Shown: piece after piece, positions 25,401 through 34,032 of the stretch
How positions within the stretch are numbered: position 1 is the stretch's first letter
Layout: every line of letters starts with the position of its first letter
NCBI RefSeq assembly: GCF_947487915.1
Contig: NZ_CANKYH010000001.1
Location: 1-64,000 of the forward strand
Direction of reading: 5' to 3'
DNA from: an uncultured Serinicoccus sp.
GTDB taxonomy: Bacteria; Actinomycetota; Actinomycetes; Actinomycetales; Dermatophilaceae
DNA: 64,000 nt
The notes under the pieces: model-generated
Database searches by the model: none
The model's input: the letters and a program-made list of their open reading frames with translations, nothing else
What the model was told of the DNA's origin: nothing
Program-made: the position numbers and the translations under genes

Positions 25401-27213
25401 GGGCCAGCAGCGAGTCGGGGGCGCGTCGCAGCCACGGGTACTCCGAAGCGTCGCCGCCGTCCTCGTCCCACAGCTCGACCCGGCCGTGCTGAGGGAGCTC
25501 GAAGAGCTCGCGCAAACTCGTCGGCCGACGCCCGCCGCCGAGCTCCAGCCGGCCCAGCTCGGCCCGGCCCAGGGTCAGGTCGACCAGCCACGGCAGCGGG
25601 ACGCTGCGCGCCTCCCGCTCCCGGTGCGCGTAGGCCGCGTGCGGGTGCCGCAGCAGAGGAAGCCCCAGGCTCGTGTCCCAGAAGCGCACCGACACGTCCG
25701 GGCGTCCGGCGGCGTCGTGGCGGACCGGCAGCCCGAGGGCATCGAGCGCGTCCACGGTCCCCGTGGCCAGCTTCTCGGCCCCCTCGACGTAGTCGTACAG
25801 CGGGAATCGGCCGAACCCCACCTGCCGGTAGACGGTGGAGACGCCGCCGCGGGCGAGCAGCGCGGCATACCGGGCCGGGCCGGCGCCGCGCACCGTGCCG
25901 TCCGGTCGCAGGTGGGCGTGCAGGTCCGCCACCGACTCGGTGAGCACGAAGCGGAGCCGCTCCAGCCCCGCGCGCAGCTCGCCCGGGTCGTCGTCCTCCG
26001 GTGCCCAGCCGCCCAGCCAGGTCACCGGCAGCAGCCCGTAGGGGTCCTCCCCCACCCGGAGCGAGGGCAGCGGCCCCTCCGGCGAGAGGTGCTCCAGCGC
26101 CCACCCGGTGAGGGCCGCGGCGACGGGCAGGTCGACCTGCCACTCGTCGACCAGCGCGCCGCCCCAGAGCGCCGGCCACAGCGCCGCGGTGAGCAGCCGG
26201 GACAGGCCGGTCCCGGGGAGCGGGTCGTCCGGCAGGGCCTCCGCGGCCTCCCGGTCCCCCAGCCCCGACCAGCCGCCCGGAGCCGCGGTGAGCGGACCCG
26301 CGACGGCCGGCAGCCTGGCACCGACGACGAACCGCTGCAGGGCGTGGTCCAGGCCCGGCACGGTGCCGATGGTGCCCAGCACCCGCGCCCGCACCGTCGC
26401 CCACCACCCCGTCACGTCGGCCGCACCCGGCCCGGGTGTGGTCGCGGTCGGGTCCCCACCGACGCTGTTCGTCGCCGCCCCCAGCGGCAACGGCCCGAGC
26501 CCGCCGGTGAGGGCGTGCGCGGCGAACAGCTCGGCCGGGCCCTGCTCCCCGAGCCCCCAGACGACGACCCCGCCGAGGGTGTCCGGTGTCAGCCCCGGGG
26601 GCAGGTCGTAGATGCCGAGCAGGCCCAGAGACCGGGCACGCCCGGCGTCGGTGAGCCAGCTCGTGGCCAGGTCGTCCGGCCCGGCCGGGACGGGGAGCTC
26701 GAGCGGGTCGGGGATCGTCGTCTCCGCCGGCTGGGCGTCGTCCGGCAGCGAGCCGATTCGCTGCAGCGCCTCGGAGCCGTCGCCGGCATAGGTCCACACC
26801 GCCACCGCGAGGCGCGGCGGCATACCCCGCACGACGGAGACCTCGGGCAGCTCACCCTCCGGGGGGTCGAGGGGCACGGCGTGCCACGCTCCGTCCTGGC
26901 GCACGCCCCGGGTGGCCGTCGCCAGCCAGGCGGCCCGCGCCGGCCCCGTCGCCCGGGCCAGGGTGCCGAAGGCGTCGCGCACCCGGTCGCTGTCCAGGTC
27001 GGCCTCCCGCAGGCGCCCGGAGTGCCGGACGGCCCGCCAGAAGACGGTGGCCGCCTCGAGCTCGCCGTCGCGCACCTGCGGGTCGTGCTCGTCGACCGCG
27101 ACCGGCTGCGGCACCACCCGCACCCGCAGCCGCCACCGGTCGTCGCCCGGGGCCGGGGGGTCGAAGAGCGTCTCCAGCTGCAGCGGCAGCAGGACGCCGA
27201 CGTCGCCGCTCAC
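22471..27213 (-). CDS. Giant 1580-aa protein of unknown function, giant-operon component C
   Basis: 1580 aa, uninterrupted, with strong actinobacterial codon bias. There is no signal peptide and no membrane segment. Around residues 725-830 is a block (HRLGAYGWV, GLLHTPSLDQTLTATV, VTSRRVRLALELADDLRDG) that I recall as a conserved core of large unannotated proteins in several phyla. An internal Gly/His-rich loop (GGSDDHGGGGQG) and a helical C-terminal third follow. The ATG overlaps the stop of component B by 4 bp. No nuclease, ATPase or protease signature was found. The long antisense frame across it is a codon-bias shadow. Confidence 0.85.
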   Translation of the reverse strand: MSGDVGVLLPLQLETLFDPPAPGDDRWRLRVRVVPQPVAVDEHDPQVRDGELEAATVFWRAVRHSGRLREADLDSDRVRDAFGTLARATGPARAAWLATATRGVRQDGAWHAVPLDPPEGELPEVSVVRGMPPRLAVAVWTYAGDGSEALQRIGSLPDDAQPAETTIPDPLELPVPAGPDDLATSWLTDAGRARSLGLLGIYDLPPGLTPDTLGGVVVWGLGEQGPAELFAAHALTGGLGPLPLGAATNSVGGDPTATTPGPGAADVTGWWATVRARVLGTIGTVPGLDHALQRFVVGARLPAVAGPLTAAPGGWSGLGDREAAEALPDDPLPGTGLSRLLTAALWPALWGGALVDEWQVDLPVAAALTGWALEHLSPEGPLPSLRVGEDPYGLLPVTWLGGWAPEDDDPGELRAGLERLRFVLTESVADLHAHLRPDGTVRGAGPARYAALLARGGVSTVYRQVGFGRFPLYDYVEGAEKLATGTVDALDALGLPVRHDAAGRPDVSVRFWDTSLGLPLLRHPHAAYAHREREARSVPLPWLVDLTLGRAELGRLELGGGRRPTSLRELFELPQHGRVELWDEDGGDASEYPWLRRAPDSLLARLLLQSCLTANRWRRDGELETLVRPVVEGDPGADDPQVTAALQLARLLDRGRSDPLEPVDAAAGASPPGSTAYPAPFEPDPGVADRVERALAATLETTSTRVDPWVTAFAWRRLRRLVDGGGARHRLGAYGWVCGPFLGTHGPTSAGLLHTPSLDQTLTATVARDGFRVAAARGQVNERGTVPWDMAVTSRRVRLALELADDLRDGLFLEQALGLRVEQVVLDGVQHGATPSWYDLLTTLRTTWPSHPDDPDPRVVCQGEQALAGLLGPTPPPTVVLGPEQREALEELRAALETLADLVQLEGVHATTTRSTGRTAAAMDVAAGAGPFPELRFPATPAPGLEVATVVLSVLPDAGPAPVAGVAPGAAALAEPAVTAYLERVLGTGWTWTGTFEDERTASVTLAQLGLTPVEALAWSPDQLRALAASAMGARGSGVSEAAQGTFAADVRTEANLAWELTRRDGVVVGTPTSATLGLTAVDLEERDPEQVATLVRAAWRRSGGTPGRYAVTPVPAPAPTLWVVRDELGSVLGLVEGDDEAGTIGGSDDHGGGGQGRRERHRAVRVAVGAPGCRVVDPPELARLQGLCRVLGAPALERDLAERREEVTGSAAAEELRARYAVVHRDLVEARKQATVAAGAQGDTPSRRAAVRRAASWGVLPDRTPQDAAGLRAAVLGVDPPAGATPLRALTRSVARELRARQDAAPRPGRLRGVDAPLTEEALDELHRSDLPGGGHTLAQALSRLVSPQGGLPVLARWRRSDLVARARLVGPDTALEEEWLTQVAPVRRPLARVEAVQLGVLRAGPGAGAPFEAWSSSPGDPWQRAAVAENVRLRTDPPDPGEELRPGHQRDVPRLAVALSHAGAVEGNGDGDDLVAVGLVDAFSEVVPDRVRDTHAAFGFNVPAARAPHLVLLAVPPRAGMPLDEQLLGEILRETRTLMVARTAQVPDLGVLDRVLRTTWLPDDDGSTVSVLSRGAYG

Positions 27214-30065
27214 GGTGTCCCTCCGCCCTGGGCGCGCAGGTAGGTGCCGCTGATGGCGACCCGGGTATGCCGGTCGATCGCCATGGCGGCCACCTTCGCG
27301 CTGCTGAGCTGGGCCAGCAGCGTGGTCAGGGTCACGGGCGGGTCGTCGTCGGGTCGCGCGCCGAAGCGGGTCTCGCTGGGCGGTTCGTCGAGGACGACGA
27401 GGTAGTCGTCCAGCTCGCCCGGCGGCACGTCGAAGACGAAGAAGACGGTCTCCGGTCCGAGGCTCCCGGTGAACGCCGGCGGGATCCAGGCCCGGTCGGC
27501 GTGCCAGAGGGCGAGCAGCTCGTCGTCGTCGAGGTCCGGCGCCTCGAACTCGGGAGGGTCGGCCAGCCGGCCCTCGGCGAAGACCGCCTGCAGGTAGACC
27601 GACGTCCTCGGGTAGCGGCGGAACAGCGAGGTGCGGAAGAGCACGACCAGCTGCTCCGCCGGAGGCTCCACGGGCAGCCCCGGCGGGAACAGGTGCGTCC
27701 GGTCCCCGAGGTCCGCCTGCGCGTCCCAGGTCTGGATCGGCAGCACGTCAGGGGTCCGCTCCCCCGACACGGCGTCGACCGGCGCGAAGAACATCCTTAG
27801 CGGGGTGCCGTGCCGCCCGACCGGCAGCCCCCGCCACCGGGCCTCGGCGAGGAACTGGGTGTTGAGGCCGACGAGGAAGGCGCTGATGAAGGCGGGGTTG
27901 GTACGCAGGGCGAGGACGGTGTCCGGCTCGAGCGTCTGGGCGCCGGGCAGGAACCAGTCCGGTTCGTGACTCCGCAGCAGGCTCCAGGTGGGCAGGTCCA
28001 GCCCGAGCGGGAAGCGGGGCGGGCCGAGGTCCGCGAGGGGCAGGCCGGTGACGCGCTCGCCCAGGGACACCCGGGCCGGGGCACCCGCGCGGCGGGGGTC
28101 GAGGGCGTCCTGCAGGGCCCCGGACAGCCCGACGGGGTCGATCCGCACCCGGGTGTCCGGCACCGGGAGCCGCAGCGGGACGCGGGACTCGGGGACGAGG
28201 CATTCGAGCAGCCGCTCCTGCAGGACTCCGAAGACCAGCTCCTCCTCACCACCGGCGGCGACGCCACGGGCGAAGAACCGCACGGCGGAGGGGTCCTGGC
28301 CGCGGTCCGCCACGAACTGCTCCAGCTCGTCGCCCAGCGGGCCGTGCGCGTCCGCCCGGACGGCGGCATCACGCATGACCGCCCCCCAGCCGCACCGCTC
28401 GTGGATCATCGGCAGGACCTCGTCGACGAGGTCGCGGGCGCGCTCGGCCACGGACAGGGCCGACTCGACGAGCCACCACGGATCGTCCGGGCGGGCGCCG
28501 CGACCACGGCGGTAGTCCCGCCCCACTCGCAGGGCTTCCTGGAGCAGCTCGGTGAGGAAGGCGGTGGCCCGGTCCGCCAGCTCTGGGTCGCCGCTGGCCA
28601 TCTCCCAGGCACGGGTCGGGTCGAGGTATGCCTGGACCGCCTCGTCCTCGGACCCGCCGCGCGGTGCCGGCGCGGGGGCCGGGGTCACCGCCGCCCGCCA
28701 CAGGGCCGCGGGGTCCTCGGTGCGGTCGAGCAGCCGTTGCGCGGCGCCGGTGAACATCTCCGGGACGAGCGGGCTGCCGTCTCCGGAGACGGTCTCGGCG
28801 AGCACCCGGCCGGAGCCGTCGCGCAGCCGCGCGGCCTGGGGGGCGAGCACGGCGAGCCGGGCGACGGGGTCGGCCGGCAGCGAGCGGTGCCACAGGTCGC
28901 CGGAGAGGGCCAGCCCCGCAGCGGCCCGGGCGATGAGCGCGGTCGCCTCGTGCAGGGCGCCCGCCTGCTCCACCGCGGCCCGCATCAGCTCGTCCTGCGC
29001 CTCCACCCCGACGGTCACGCCGGTCCCGGCGTGGATCCGGTGCCGCGGGTCCTCGTAGAGCTGACGCACCCATCCCGGGGGCATCTGCTCGGGGAGATCG
29101 ACCCAGGGGGGCCCGTACTCGGGAAGCCCGAGCAGGTCGGGGGTCCCCGGCGGGACGGGCAGGTCGTGCAGGGAGCGCAGGTGCGCGGTCACCGACCGGA
29201 CCTCGTCGTCCGGCGACGGGGTGGCGTCGCTCAGTGCGGACAGCGCCCCCCGGACCTGGAGGAAGACCCGGGTGGCAGGCCCTCCAGGGTCGTCCCCGGG
29301 GAGCCGGGCGGTCAGTGACGCCTGGCCGATCCCTTCCGGGTCGCGCAGCCGGAGGGCACGGCAGAGGCTCTCGAAGTCCCCGGCCTCCCCGGTGGCGAAC
29401 CGCCAGCTGTCCAGCACCGGGACCGGACCGCCGACGACCACGCCGTCGTCGTCCCACCGGTCGGCACCACCGGGGCCGATCGTCGGGACGAGCACCGCGA
29501 GGTATGCCGTCTGCGCCCGCAGCCGGCGCAGCGACAGCACCCGGGAGAAGCGGTCCGGTGCGCGCTGGCCGATCGTGACGCGGTCCTTGGCCTCGTCGTC
29601 CGGCACCTGGACGTGGGCCCACAGGTGCGACCTGACGAGCGGGTAGTCCTGCAGCAGGGAGGCGGACAGGGTGGCGGACCGGCCGGAGACCTGGATCTCC
29701 TCCGGCGTGCCGACGACCAGCGCCAGCCACGGCCGCAGCTGCCCCTGCTCCGTGGGAAGGACCGAGTAGCGCCAGGGCAGGTCCGGTGCGTGCAGGTCGA
29801 CGTGCGGGAACTTCGTGTCCTCGGCGTCGGTGACCCCCGGCGCCGGCGCCCGGTGCCGGATCGCGGAGGGTGCGAGGCCGACGACGTCGGCACCGGAGCG
29901 CAGGGTGAAGCCGACCCCTCCGGTGGCCGGCTCGCCCGGGCCGGTGCGGGTGGAGTCGGTGAGCGTGAGGTCGAGCCGGCCGGCGCGCCGCCCACCGACG
30001 GCCCCCGTCGCCGCGGCCACGACGGCGGGCTGGCGCCAGCTGGTGAAGACGAGCTCGTCAGCCAT
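27210..30065 (-). CDS. Large 951-aa protein of unknown function, giant-operon component B
   Basis: 951 aa, no signal or membrane segment. It starts with a short beta-rich region (MADELVFTSWRQPAVV). A conserved-looking C-terminal block begins at about residue 722: NPAFISAFLVGLNTQFLAEA, then RWRGLPVGRHGTPLRMFF, resembling a motif I recall from other unannotated giant-cluster proteins (VGLN...WRxxP...RGTxxRxF). A late segment (FFVFDVPPGELDDYLVVLDEPPSETRFG) looks like a receptor- or carbohydrate-type beta domain, without certainty. It overlaps component A by 8 bp and component C by 4 bp. Confidence 0.85.
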   Translation of the reverse strand: MADELVFTSWRQPAVVAAATGAVGGRRAGRLDLTLTDSTRTGPGEPATGGVGFTLRSGADVVGLAPSAIRHRAPAPGVTDAEDTKFPHVDLHAPDLPWRYSVLPTEQGQLRPWLALVVGTPEEIQVSGRSATLSASLLQDYPLVRSHLWAHVQVPDDEAKDRVTIGQRAPDRFSRVLSLRRLRAQTAYLAVLVPTIGPGGADRWDDDGVVVGGPVPVLDSWRFATGEAGDFESLCRALRLRDPEGIGQASLTARLPGDDPGGPATRVFLQVRGALSALSDATPSPDDEVRSVTAHLRSLHDLPVPPGTPDLLGLPEYGPPWVDLPEQMPPGWVRQLYEDPRHRIHAGTGVTVGVEAQDELMRAAVEQAGALHEATALIARAAAGLALSGDLWHRSLPADPVARLAVLAPQAARLRDGSGRVLAETVSGDGSPLVPEMFTGAAQRLLDRTEDPAALWRAAVTPAPAPAPRGGSEDEAVQAYLDPTRAWEMASGDPELADRATAFLTELLQEALRVGRDYRRGRGARPDDPWWLVESALSVAERARDLVDEVLPMIHERCGWGAVMRDAAVRADAHGPLGDELEQFVADRGQDPSAVRFFARGVAAGGEEELVFGVLQERLLECLVPESRVPLRLPVPDTRVRIDPVGLSGALQDALDPRRAGAPARVSLGERVTGLPLADLGPPRFPLGLDLPTWSLLRSHEPDWFLPGAQTLEPDTVLALRTNPAFISAFLVGLNTQFLAEARWRGLPVGRHGTPLRMFFAPVDAVSGERTPDVLPIQTWDAQADLGDRTHLFPPGLPVEPPAEQLVVLFRTSLFRRYPRTSVYLQAVFAEGRLADPPEFEAPDLDDDELLALWHADRAWIPPAFTGSLGPETVFFVFDVPPGELDDYLVVLDEPPSETRFGARPDDDPPVTLTTLLAQLSSAKVAAMAIDRHTRVAISGTYLRAQGGGTP

Positions 30066-33000
30066 CGAAGACCCCCGTCAGGGAGACGACGGGGCTCGAC
30101 GCCGCGGCGGCGACCAGACCCGCGTGCCGGGCGGTGCTCGACGCCGAGGCGGCGGTGAACGGCATACCGAAGCCGTCGAGGGTGCGCTCCCCCACCCGCC
30201 ACGGCTCGGCGACCACCCCCACCTGCGGCTCCTGGGCGGCGAGCGCGGGACCCTGCGCTCGCTCGACCAGCGTCGCCAGCCGGTCTGTCGACAGCCGCGC
30301 CGCGCGCCCCAGGAACGACTGCCGCTCGGGCAGGCGGATGACGTCGGTCGTCAGCGGAGCAGGCTCCCTGTCCCCGGCGGGTTCGAACTCCCCGCCCACG
30401 CCCACCCTGAACCCCGAGATCGCCTCGACGAAGGTGGGGGTGGCGAGCTGGTGGGCGTCCGAGAGGTCGGCGAAGGTGCCGTGCGAGAAGCGGTCGTGCT
30501 CCGGGGTCGTCTGCCAGCCCGCCACCTCGACGTGCAGCGTCCGGGCCGGGGAGAGCGGCTGGCCCTCGGCGCGCTCGAGCAGCTGCTGGAGCGGCACCCG
30601 CTTCTGCTCCCAGACGAGGGCACCGACCGGGACCGCCAGCGTCGGGTCGGCCGCACCGGGAGCGAGCTCGACCTCGGGGTCGGTGCCCTCCGCCCGGAGG
30701 TTCTCCTGGCGGGACAGCTCACCCTCGAGATGCCGGGCCAGGTTGGTGATGGTCTCCAGGTGCTCCGGCGGCGAGCTGTCCAGGGTGATGGTGACGCTCT
30801 TGCTGACCTTGACGAGCACCCGGACGCTGCCGCGGGCGTGCAGGACGAGGGGGCCCGGGCCGGAGAGCTCGCCGAGGACGCGGATGCTGGCGAACTCGAC
30901 GCCGGCAAACTCCGCGGCCATGCCGGCGTCGATGCGCGCGGTGAAGAAGAACGGCTTGAGCTGGATGAGCGCGTCGAACTGCACCCACCCGTGGACCTTG
31001 ATCGGGCCGATCCTGATGCCGGCCTCGGTGCGGGTGCCGAGCTGGTAGGAGGTGGAGGTGACCGCGAGGTACATCTCCTGGCGCAACCACACGACGCCGA
31101 GCGAGACCGACGCCCCGGCCCGCGGCAGCGCGGGCACGGTGAGCCCGCGGGCGTCGAAGCCGGGGTGGAACCCGCCGACCGAGTAGACGAAGAACGGGCT
31201 GGCCCCGACGCCGAGCCGGAAGGCGATACCGCCGGTGATCCGGATGATGCCGAGCACCGTGGAGTCCACCAGGTGGCCGTCGAAGAACAGCAACTCCTGG
31301 GTCGGGTCGACGCCACCCACGAAGTCGAGACGCAACCGGACCAGCGCGAAGTCCTCGGTGCCGACCACGTAGCGGCCGGTACCGGCCACGAACACCTTCC
31401 CGGAGGGGACCTCGAGGAAGAGCCCGAGGTCCAGCCTGAGGAGGTACAGCCAGTTGAGCTGCAGGGTGGGCCCGACGACGTGGCTGCCGCGGGCCGCCGG
31501 GAACAGGGTCCCGAGCTCGCCCAGCAGCCGGGGCGCGTGCCGGACGGGGTCGTCGGTGAAGAGCACGTCGCCGGAGGTGCCGTCGCCGAGCTTCTCCCGG
31601 AGCCGGTCCAGGTCGGCGCGACGGTGCGCGCCGACGAGCCCGCCGAACCCGGAGACGGCGAAGCCGAAGCCCACCTGCAGGCCGGGCACCGGCAGCCGGA
31701 TGCCGATGAGCAGCACGACCGAGGTGGCGCCGTCGGGCAGCTCCTCGAGGACACCCCAGGCGAAGGCGCCGATCCCGAGGATCCTCAGCGACAGGGCACC
31801 GCCGTGCACCCGCGGCCCGAGGCGGGCGAGGAAGCCCCCGCCGGAGACCGGGCCGGAGTCCAGGGCGACCCCGATCCCGGTCGGGGGCAGCAGGCCCGCG
31901 GTGCCGCTCGTCCACCTCCCGACCCAGGCACCTGCGCCCGTCACCGTCAGCGAGACCGGGCCCAGCTCGGCCCGGGCCGACAGTCGCATCAACGCCCGCA
32001 GGTACACCGCGTCGGTCCCGACCTGCAGCTCCAGCCGGGCCAGAACGGTGGGGACCCGCAGGCCTGCGCCGGGCCCGCCGACCAGCAGGTCGAGGGCGTG
32101 CGTGACCTCCACCCCGAGGTCGGCCCCGACACCCCCGGAGGACAGCCCGGCGCCCTGGAGGAAGGCGGTGCGGACCTCGGTGGACACGACGAAGGCCGGT
32201 GGCAGCGGCAGCCCGCCGGCCACCGGCCCGAGGACGTCGGCGCCCAGGGCCAGACGCACCTGGCCCAGGCTGAGCAGGAGCGTGAACAACGGTGTCTCCG
32301 GCTCGCTGCGCAGGACCACCCCGAGGCGGACCTGGCCGAGCCCCACGTGGGTGCCGCCGCGGTCACCGACCAGGAAGGCGTCCGCGCCCGGCGCGGTCTG
32401 CGGGGTGACGTGCACGCCGACCGGACCGGAGGAGCGCACCGCCGGGTCGAGCACGTCCCCGCCGGCGCCGAGGGCGATCCGGGTCTGGCCTCCGCCGGCC
32501 GCCTCCACGACCAGCTGCCAGCCGGGTGCGAGGGTGACCGGGCCGGTGGGCGCCTGGCCGGCCGGCAGCACCGCGGCGACGGCGAGGTCGCCCAGGTCCC
32601 CGGGCTGCAGCGGCAGGTCGGGGCCGGTCGCGACGAGATGCACGCCGGTGGCCGGTGGCGTCCGGGTCAGCCCTCCGGCGGGCAGCGGGAGGTAGACCGG
32701 TGAGTTGACGATCGCGACGAGGTCCCCCAGCCCGGACCCGTCGCCGGTGGGCAGCGCGGTGAAGCCCTGCCGGGCATACTCGAGGCGGAGCAGCGCACCG
32801 GGGTCACCCAGCAGGAGCAGCAGCAGCACCTGCAGGGACTGGACGTCGCCGAGCCCGTTGACCCGGCCCGCGAGGGCGGTCAGCGCGACCGGCCCGGGGT
32901 CCTGGGTGAGCCCCCGCAGGCGGTCCCACCGGAGGCGCAGGTGGCGGACCTGGGCGGCGCTCCCGCCCGCTTCCCAGGTGACCTCGACGACGCCCAGCAG

Positions 33001-33270
33001 GGTGAGGGCCTCGGCCACCCGGGGCAGCCTCAGCTGCAGCGCCCGGACCGCGAGCGTCTCCCTGACCGCCACGTCGGTGACCTTCGACCGCAGCAGGGCC
33101 CACCACCGGTCGACGCCGGGACCGCGGGGGTCGGTGCCGACGGACAGGTCGTCCAGGGAGCCCTCGCCGAGGGCCGCGAGGCTCGTCGGGAGCGGGGGCA
33201 GGCCGGGTGGCGGTGGCTGCCGGAGGCAGTCCCCGAGGGCCGTGCCGAGGGTGGCGAGCAGGTCGGCCAT
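30058..33270 (-). CDS. DUF6603-type 1070-aa protein, giant-operon component A
   Basis: 1070 aa, first gene of the operon. About residues 430-830 show the glycine-rich, alternating beta pattern of DUF6603: GIGVALDSGPVSGGGFLARLG, LPVPGLQVGFGFAVSGFGGLVGAHR, GPTLQLNWLYLLRLDLGLFLEVPSG, FFTARIDAGMAAEFAGVEFASIRVLGELSGPGPLVLHARG. The family is large, beta-rich and of unknown function. The N-terminal third is helical and repetitive (LTLLGVVEVTWEAGG, LQVLLLLLLGDPG). There is no signal peptide, yet the beta-strand pattern looks like a barrel, prism or tail-like shell. The 102-bp gap upstream probably holds the operon promoter. Confidence 0.85.
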   Translation of the reverse strand: MADLLATLGTALGDCLRQPPPPGLPPLPTSLAALGEGSLDDLSVGTDPRGPGVDRWWALLRSKVTDVAVRETLAVRALQLRLPRVAEALTLLGVVEVTWEAGGSAAQVRHLRLRWDRLRGLTQDPGPVALTALAGRVNGLGDVQSLQVLLLLLLGDPGALLRLEYARQGFTALPTGDGSGLGDLVAIVNSPVYLPLPAGGLTRTPPATGVHLVATGPDLPLQPGDLGDLAVAAVLPAGQAPTGPVTLAPGWQLVVEAAGGGQTRIALGAGGDVLDPAVRSSGPVGVHVTPQTAPGADAFLVGDRGGTHVGLGQVRLGVVLRSEPETPLFTLLLSLGQVRLALGADVLGPVAGGLPLPPAFVVSTEVRTAFLQGAGLSSGGVGADLGVEVTHALDLLVGGPGAGLRVPTVLARLELQVGTDAVYLRALMRLSARAELGPVSLTVTGAGAWVGRWTSGTAGLLPPTGIGVALDSGPVSGGGFLARLGPRVHGGALSLRILGIGAFAWGVLEELPDGATSVVLLIGIRLPVPGLQVGFGFAVSGFGGLVGAHRRADLDRLREKLGDGTSGDVLFTDDPVRHAPRLLGELGTLFPAARGSHVVGPTLQLNWLYLLRLDLGLFLEVPSGKVFVAGTGRYVVGTEDFALVRLRLDFVGGVDPTQELLFFDGHLVDSTVLGIIRITGGIAFRLGVGASPFFVYSVGGFHPGFDARGLTVPALPRAGASVSLGVVWLRQEMYLAVTSTSYQLGTRTEAGIRIGPIKVHGWVQFDALIQLKPFFFTARIDAGMAAEFAGVEFASIRVLGELSGPGPLVLHARGSVRVLVKVSKSVTITLDSSPPEHLETITNLARHLEGELSRQENLRAEGTDPEVELAPGAADPTLAVPVGALVWEQKRVPLQQLLERAEGQPLSPARTLHVEVAGWQTTPEHDRFSHGTFADLSDAHQLATPTFVEAISGFRVGVGGEFEPAGDREPAPLTTDVIRLPERQSFLGRAARLSTDRLATLVERAQGPALAAQEPQVGVVAEPWRVGERTLDGFGMPFTAASASSTARHAGLVAAAASSPVVSLTGVFDG

Positions 33271-33372
33271 ACGTCCACACCAGGAGAGGGACCGGAAGGG
33301 TGCGCCGATCCACGGGACCGAGCGCCAGCCCCGGCGGTCAGGTCCGTCGGGAGACGATGCGTGAGAGGGACG

Positions 33373-33894
33373 CTAGTCCTGTCCCGTCCACGGTGTAAAG
33401 GGGTTCTCGGCGAGTCGCGCGGGCCACGCGGCTCGCTCCAGGTCGTCCGCCGCGAGGTATGCCGTGAGCGCCAGCGTCTCCTCCGGCGTCAGGTGCAGCG
33501 GGTTGGCCGCCCGGCCGAGCCGGATGAGCTCGCACCCGGACAGGACCGGGTCGTCCTTGAGCACCTGCCTGGCGACCGGCTGCCTCAGGGACACGGCGGC
33601 GTAGCGCACCTCCGGCTTGTCGGAGCCCTCCGCGGGTTGCACCGGGTGCGTGACCCGGCCGAGCTCGACGATGCCAGGCGCCTTCTGGCCACCGAGGTAG
33701 CGCACGACGAGGTCGCCCGGCTCGACCAGGCGGGTGCGGTAGGTGCGCGCCAGGCACCACTCCTGCGGCACCGGTCCAGGCGCCGCCGGGGTCGATGTGC
33801 GGGCGATCGAGGTCGACGTGACGGTCGTCGGAGTTCCTGTCCCGGCGTTGCCCCGCACGACCCAGCAGCCGACGTCCTCCCGCTCGATCGGCAC
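33373..33894 (-). CDS. EVE/PUA-like domain protein
   Basis: 173 aa from a GTG about six bases after GAAGGGG; an adjacent in-frame GTG two codons upstream sits too close to that site. The start VPIEREDVGCWVVRGNA and the later CLARTYRTRLVEPGDLVVRYLGGQKAPGIVELGRVTHP have the EVE/ASCH pattern (start strand W-V-x-x, YR-x-x-x-x-PGD, GI-x-x-x-G-x-V). Such domains bind modified bases or RNA. It lies upstream of the giant-protein operon on the same strand with a 102-bp gap, so co-regulation is possible but not proven. Moderate certainty on the domain. Confidence 0.6.
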   Translation of the reverse strand: MPIEREDVGCWVVRGNAGTGTPTTVTSTSIARTSTPAAPGPVPQEWCLARTYRTRLVEPGDLVVRYLGGQKAPGIVELGRVTHPVQPAEGSDKPEVRYAAVSLRQPVARQVLKDDPVLSGCELIRLGRAANPLHLTPEETLALTAYLAADDLERAAWPARLAENPFTPWTGQD

Positions 33895-34032
33895 CCGCAC
33901 CCCTTCCCGGCCCGCTCGGAGCCGCCGACTCTCAAGTCTAGGAAGACCGCCGATGTCCCGCCACCCTGGACCGTCCTGTCGCCGGTGTGGAACGGCGCTC
34001 CCCTGCCGGCACGGCAACCCACGGGGCGCAGC

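Noticed and set aside
23539..27243. 1234-codon open frame on the plus strand across the giant gene
   Set aside because: Pure antisense shadow: its protein is full of Arg/Gly/Pro and the reverse frame shows proper codon bias, motifs and coupled junctions.
29815..32703. 962-codon open frame on the plus strand
   Set aside because: Antisense shadow of the DUF6603 and 951-aa genes; no family resemblance.
20834..33270. Prophage or contractile tail (eCIS) cluster
   Set aside because: No sheath, tube, baseplate, AAA+ ATPase, portal or terminase could be recognised. The cluster lacks the gene sizes and order of tails.
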